Below, piece after piece: positions 60,745-64,000 of a stretch of DNA of 64,000 bases. The stretch lies in NCBI GenBank assembly GCA_947452455.1, contig CANGBX010000002.1, positions 248,001 to 312,000 on the forward strand, read 5' to 3'. This DNA comes from Beijerinckiaceae bacterium (GTDB lineage: Bacteria > Pseudomonadota > Alphaproteobacteria > Rhizobiales > Beijerinckiaceae). The notes under the pieces were generated by a model. The model was not told where the DNA came from and did no database searches. It saw only the letters and a program-made list of their open reading frames with translations. The stretch's first letter is position 1. Each line of letters starts with the position of its first letter. A program made the translations under genes and the position numbers.

Positions 60745-61506
60745 TCAGCCCTTCAAGAAGCTTTCGACGAGCGATGTGACCGTCGCGCTCCAGCCATCGA
60801 CGACAACGAAGAGCATCAGTTTGAAAGGCAAAGAGACTAGGGTTGGCGACAACATCATCATGCCAAGCGACATGAGTACGCTCGAGACGACAATATCAAT
60901 GACTAGAAAGGGCAAAAACAGAAGGAAGCCAATGGTGAAGGCGGTGCGCAATTCACTCATTACAAAAGCCGGCACGATCACCTGATAAGGGACGGCCGCA
61001 GGAGAATCGTAGCCCTTGTCACCTTGCAAATCCGCCATGAGCAAAAGGTCGCTCTCACGCGTGTGACGGAGCATGAAAGCTTTCATCGTTGTGCCGGCGC
61101 GCGTTGCAGCTTCTTCGATTTGAATCTGGCCTTGCGTATAGGGAGTAAAAGCCTGTTCGTTGATGGTCTTGAATGTCGGCGCCATGATGAACAGCGTCAT
61201 GAAAAGGGCAAGGCCCACAAGAACCTGGTTCGGGGGTGTCTGCTGGGTGCCGAGCGCTTGGCGCAGAATTGACAATGTAATGATGATGCGAGTGAAGCTT
61301 GTCATCACTAAAAGAAGTGATGGCAAAAGTGTCAGCGCTGTCATGAGCGCCAATGTTTGCAAAGACAGCGAGAGGGTTTGGCCACCCCCCGGTTGTGATT
61401 GAAGGCGCAGGAGCGGAATATCGAGCGCGCTTTGTGCCGCTGCCGGTTCAATCAGAGCAAATGCGAAAGCGCCCGCGCAAAGGAGTGAGAGAACAAACTT
61501 GCGCAT
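60745..61506 (-). CDS. fliP: Flagellar export protein FliP
   Basis: Export-gate pore subunit. The 253-residue protein has a cleavable signal peptide (MRKFVLSLLCAGAFAFALIE, PAAAQ) and the family core LLPSLLLVMTSFTRIIITLS, ILRQALGTQQTPPNQVLVGL and MMMLSPTLVSLPFKLMLFVV. The ATG at 61506 overlaps the fliO stop by one base (TGATG). A longer frame from 61575 lies inside fliO and is rejected. Confidence 0.95.
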   Translation of the reverse strand: MRKFVLSLLCAGAFAFALIEPAAAQSALDIPLLRLQSQPGGGQTLSLSLQTLALMTALTLLPSLLLVMTSFTRIIITLSILRQALGTQQTPPNQVLVGLALFMTLFIMAPTFKTINEQAFTPYTQGQIQIEEAATRAGTTMKAFMLRHTRESDLLLMADLQGDKGYDSPAAVPYQVIVPAFVMSELRTAFTIGFLLFLPFLVIDIVVSSVLMSLGMMMLSPTLVSLPFKLMLFVVVDGWSATVTSLVESFLKG

Positions 61507-61772
61507 CAGGCGTGATCCTGATCGGCGGCGCCTACAACCTGTAGTGCTGTAATCCCGGTTTTGTTGAGACCACAAACGACTTTCATGCCGTCGATTTCCA
61601 CAACAGCCAGTTGAACGCCTGGGATCACATCAACAGTTTTTTTGATCGCTTTTGGCCCTGTGCCAAAAGCATTGTTCAGACGGTCACGGTAGCGCGACAG
61701 CAGGAAACCCACGCCCACGAGGACGCAGAGCAGAACCGCCATCACAGCGCTATAAAGACCGCTTGAACTCAC
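61506..61772 (-). CDS. fliO: Flagellar biosynthesis protein FliO
   Basis: The 88-residue protein helps to assemble FliP. It has an N-terminal transmembrane helix (LYSAVMAVLLCVLVGVGFLL) and a small FliO-type domain (VDVIPGVQLAVVEIDGMKVV, then CGLNKTGITALQVV). It overlaps fliN by four bases. It is at the short end of the family, and the call rests on size, structure and place between fliN and fliP. Confidence 0.82.
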   Translation of the reverse strand: MSSSGLYSAVMAVLLCVLVGVGFLLSRYRDRLNNAFGTGPKAIKKTVDVIPGVQLAVVEIDGMKVVCGLNKTGITALQVVGAADQDHA

Positions 61773-62068
61773 AGGCTGCGCACCCGCTTTTCTGGTGAAA
61801 CAATTTCCGAGAAACGAATGCCCAGACGTTCGCCCACCAACACGACTTCACCACGCGCAAGCAAGGTGCCGTTGACGAGAATATCGAGATGCTCGCCGGC
61901 CAGACGATCAAGTTCGACAACAGAGCCGTCATTCAATTTCAAAAGATCGCCGATCGAAATTTTGGTTCCACCCACTTCAACTGTGAGTTTCACTTCGATA
62001 TTTTCGAGCCGCTTCAGATTGGCAGAGCCGCCTTCACCGCTCTCTAGTTCTGTATCGGTATTGGACAT
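61769..62068 (-). CDS. fliN: Flagellar motor switch protein FliN
   Basis: C-ring subunit. The 99-residue protein has the SpoA (surface presentation of antigens) fold: LENIEVKLTVEVGGTKISIG, DLLKLNDGSVVELDRLAGEH and LDILVNGTLLARGEVVLVGE, then RLGIRFSEIVSPEKRVRSL. I set the start at ATG 62068 behind GAGAGAG; a TTG at 62089 would overlap the fliM stop. The family length is normal. Confidence 0.93.
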   Translation of the reverse strand: MSNTDTELESGEGGSANLKRLENIEVKLTVEVGGTKISIGDLLKLNDGSVVELDRLAGEHLDILVNGTLLARGEVVLVGERLGIRFSEIVSPEKRVRSL

Positions 62069-62085
62069 GGGTTTTTCTCTCTCAC

Positions 62086-63045
62086 TCAACCGACGACGCG
62101 TAAGGCTAGTTTGCCATCGCGGTCGCCCATCATGCCTTCAAATAATTCTTCGCCTTCAACGAAGACGCGGACGGTTTCAAAAGCCGGAATGTCGACGATC
62201 ATGCCTTCTTGCACGTTCATCAAAGTTTTCAGGCTAATGCTAGGTTCAGCTATGCGCGGCACAAAGCTCAAAGGCACCTGCATCAGTGCTTCTTCGAGGT
62301 GGCGTTCCCAATTCATGTCACGTGCTTCGCCAACGCGCTGAATTTTACTGCGCAAGATAGCGGCAATCTGTTTCAGCGATTGGCGTGGATAGAGCACATC
62401 AATCGTTGCAGGCTCGGCGAAAGGAAGCTGAACAACAAATGAGCTCACGATGACGCTTTCCGAGCCTTCAACGAAAGATGTGAAAGCTGGGTTTGTTTCG
62501 CTGTTCATATATTCAAATTGGACGGGGAAGACCTCGCGCCATGCGTCTTCCAGTGTCTTCAAAGTGCCGTCAACGATGATTTCGAGAATACGCTCTTCAG
62601 TCGGTGTAAACTCGGTTTGACGCGTGATACCCGGATCACCACGACCACCAAAGAAAGTATTCACCAGAATGCTGATGAGGCGCGGGGGGAGCGTGAGAAG
62701 GATGGTGCCTTTCAAAGCATCTGCGCGCGCAATGCTCAAGCTTTCAAACTGGCTCATGCCACGCATATGTTCTTCGAACCGCTTGGTTTCTGGCGGCAAG
62801 GTCGAAATGCGCGGCATGAAACGCAACATCGGCAACAAGACATTGCGAAGATTGCGGCCGAAACGCTCATTGATCAGACGCAGCGTGTGCAGATCACCGA
62901 GCAAGCCGGCATCTTCAGCACCAAACACATAAGGCTTATATTCGACACTTGGACGCGCACCGGGCGCAGTGTCGATTTCGCCACTGTTCAAGCCTTCGAT
63001 CAGCGCGGAGACTTCTTCGTTGCTGAGTTTACGGTTGTCTGACAT
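62086..63045 (-). CDS. fliM: Flagellar motor switch protein FliM
   Basis: C-ring subunit that binds phospho-CheY and controls rotation sense. The 319-residue protein has the short N-terminal CheY-binding segment (LSNEEVSALIEGL). A CheC-like middle domain follows (LHTLRLINERFGRNLRNVLL, FGGRGDPGITRQTEFTPTEE), and the C-terminal SpoA domain contains SISLKTLMNVQEGMIVDIPA and GDRDGKLALRVVG. The length is normal. It is 7 bases after fliL. Confidence 0.94.
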   Translation of the reverse strand: MSDNRKLSNEEVSALIEGLNSGEIDTAPGARPSVEYKPYVFGAEDAGLLGDLHTLRLINERFGRNLRNVLLPMLRFMPRISTLPPETKRFEEHMRGMSQFESLSIARADALKGTILLTLPPRLISILVNTFFGGRGDPGITRQTEFTPTEERILEIIVDGTLKTLEDAWREVFPVQFEYMNSETNPAFTSFVEGSESVIVSSFVVQLPFAEPATIDVLYPRQSLKQIAAILRSKIQRVGEARDMNWERHLEEALMQVPLSFVPRIAEPSISLKTLMNVQEGMIVDIPAFETVRVFVEGEELFEGMMGDRDGKLALRVVG

Positions 63046-63052
63046 GTGTCTC

Positions 63053-63694
63053 TTACTGCATCACGAGGGCGGTGATGTAGACATTTTCAATGCCGCCGAA
63101 GTCCGTGCGTTCCGTGAGCACGCGGTTGATTACATCGCGTATGCCATTTTGCAAACGCTTGCGATTTTCAACGCCGACCACTTCGACTTCGCTCTGTTCG
63201 GCAACTAATGCCAGAATTTCAGCGCGAATAGCGACTTCGTGTTTCTGGACATTTTCAATGACCTTTTTGTCATATTGCGTCGCCAAGCCAAGGCTTACCT
63301 GAACAAAGCGCTTCGAGCCGCGCAGGTTCGTCGTGAAATTGCCTGGGAATTCGAAATAGGTCGTGGCGAACTGCTCTTTCGAAGGCACAGCCTTGCCAGT
63401 AGGGCCGGCGGGTGCCGCTGGTGCCCCGTGCCCATCTTTTCCGGCATCCTTGCCGCCTGCTGCAGGTGCGCCATGACCATCGCCATGTGCGTCACCATGA
63501 GCATCGCCACCAGCCTTTTTCTCGATGACGATCGCAAGCGGATTATCTTCCGGTGGCTTCGTCAAAATGAAATAAGCCACTGTGCCGCCAGCGCCTACGC
63601 CAACGAGCAACAGACCGACAAGCGTCATGATAAGGATCTTGACGATCGGCAGCTTCTTTTTCTCTACCTGTTCTTCTTCCGGTTCCGCGGCCAT
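63053..63694 (-). CDS. fliL: Flagellar basal-body-associated protein FliL (copy 2) with His-rich linker
   Basis: The FliL of the fliKLMNOPQR-flhB unit. The 213-residue protein has an N-terminal transmembrane helix (IVKILIMTLVGLLLVGVGAG) and a linker at about residues 62-92 rich in His, Asp and Gly (AHGDAHGDGHGAPAAG). The periplasmic SPFH-like domain follows (YFEFPGNFTTNLRGSKRFVQ, NVQKHEVAIRAEILALVAEQ), ending in GIENVYITALVMQ. The His-rich linker is not part of the family norm and could bind metal. The other copy at 44449-45000 has a Lys/Glu/Ala linker instead. Confidence 0.9.
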   Translation of the reverse strand: MAAEPEEEQVEKKKLPIVKILIMTLVGLLLVGVGAGGTVAYFILTKPPEDNPLAIVIEKKAGGDAHGDAHGDGHGAPAAGGKDAGKDGHGAPAAPAGPTGKAVPSKEQFATTYFEFPGNFTTNLRGSKRFVQVSLGLATQYDKKVIENVQKHEVAIRAEILALVAEQSEVEVVGVENRKRLQNGIRDVINRVLTERTDFGGIENVYITALVMQ

Positions 63695-63709
63695 TTGTGC
63701 GCCCCTTCT

Positions 63710-64000
63710 TTAGGCGTTCATATCGAGGGCGAAGTCACCAGACTTCGCGCTGCGGGATTGTTGATTGTTATTTTCAGTCTCAGAGGCTTGTTTGCGGTTT
63801 TTGTCGCCGCCTTCGCCATCTTCCGAAACATCAAAACCAGTGAGCTCGAGACCACCGACTGACAAAGCATCGCGAAGATCGCCTTCAATTGAGCGCAGGC
63901 TATCAGCCGCATCGCGTGAATTGGCGCTTGTCGTGAGCTTGAGCTTCGATCCATCCATAGTGAGACGGATGATGATCTGGCCAAGGCCTGGTGGATAAAG
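63710..64000 (-). CDS. fliK: Flagellar hook-length control protein FliK, C-terminal part (runs off the window)
   Basis: The visible 96 residues are the end of a FliK-like protein. They hold the conserved LYPPGLGQIIIRLTMDGSKL segment and KLTTSANSRDAADSLRSIEG, then a Gln/Asn/Glu-rich tail. FliK measures hook length and triggers the FlhB switch. The gene begins beyond base 64000. A gap of 15 bases separates it from fliL. With a giant hook protein and an NPEH FlhB in the same cluster, its full length would be of interest. Confidence 0.85.
   Translation of the reverse strand, partial: LYPPGLGQIIIRLTMDGSKLKLTTSANSRDAADSLRSIEGDLRDALSVGGLELTGFDVSEDGEGGDKNRKQASETENNNQQSRSAKSGDFALDMNA

Noticed and set aside
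1-64000. CRISPR arrays, tRNA or rRNA genes, transposases, prophage or integrase genes
   Set aside because: None could be found; the only repeats are the flagellin duplication, protein-level repeats in FlgK and a short hexamer run in flhF.

Overview
The window reads as chromosomal DNA of an alphaproteobacterium, probably of the Hyphomicrobiales (rhizobial order). The reasons are a PopZ (DUF2497) gene beside valS, an ExoR-like Sel1 protein and a UbiH-type hydroxylase, in compact moderately GC-rich DNA. I could not fix the genus from sequence alone. No rRNA, tRNA, CRISPR array, insertion sequence or prophage was seen.

Bases 1-19.6 kb hold ordinary cell genes: a TolC-like outer-membrane channel, popZ, valS, an exoR-like gene, a HerA/DUF87-type ATPase, an AEC transporter, an FAD hydroxylase for ubiquinone, a SulP anion transporter without a STAS domain, a quinone oxidoreductase, a three-gene BMP/nucleoside-type ABC importer without a binding-protein gene, rimO, a small winged-helix protein, an unknown protein and a second Sel1 protein.

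Bases 19.6-64 kb are almost entirely one flagellar supercluster. In order: an unknown gene with a sigma28-type promoter; a TPR/GT41 O-GlcNAc-transferase-like gene; two tandem flagellins; fliD with two small followers; a muramidase; flgL-K-J-I-H-G-F-E-D-C-B read leftward; fliL with two small unknown genes; an extra FlgE/F/G-family protein; motAB; fliA-flhG-flhF-flhA read leftward; flgP-flgT-flgA-flgM and an flgN-like gene; a DUF2802-like gene; a PDZ-like and a coiled-coil membrane protein; then flhB-fliR-Q-P-O-N-M-L and the end of fliK at the right edge. The gene order, FlgP/FlgT (H-ring proteins), FlhF/FlhG, FliA/FlgM and FliD resemble polar flagellar clusters of Vibrio and Pseudomonas more than the usual alphaproteobacterial FlbT/FlaF type. 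This recalls the horizontally acquired Fla1 set of Rhodobacter sphaeroides, which also has an enlarged FlgK.

The promoters tell a coherent story. Eight sites fit the sigma54 pattern TGGCMY-N5-TTGCW and sit before flgB, flhA, flgP, motA, fliD, the muramidase, the extra rod/hook gene and the glycosyltransferase. Four sites fit TAAA-N15-WCCGTYYT, a variant of the FliA box, and sit before both flagellins, flgM and the unknown gene at 19719. The inferred hierarchy is sigma54 for basal body, hook, motor and export apparatus, then FliA released from FlgM for filament genes. On this basis the unknown 19719 protein and the GT41 enzyme are placed in the flagellar regulon by promoter as well as by position. 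Other notable points are giant FlgK (1708 aa, with internal repeats) and giant FlgE (1387 aa), an FlhF with altered G3 and G4 motifs, and an FlhB with NPEH in place of NPTH.
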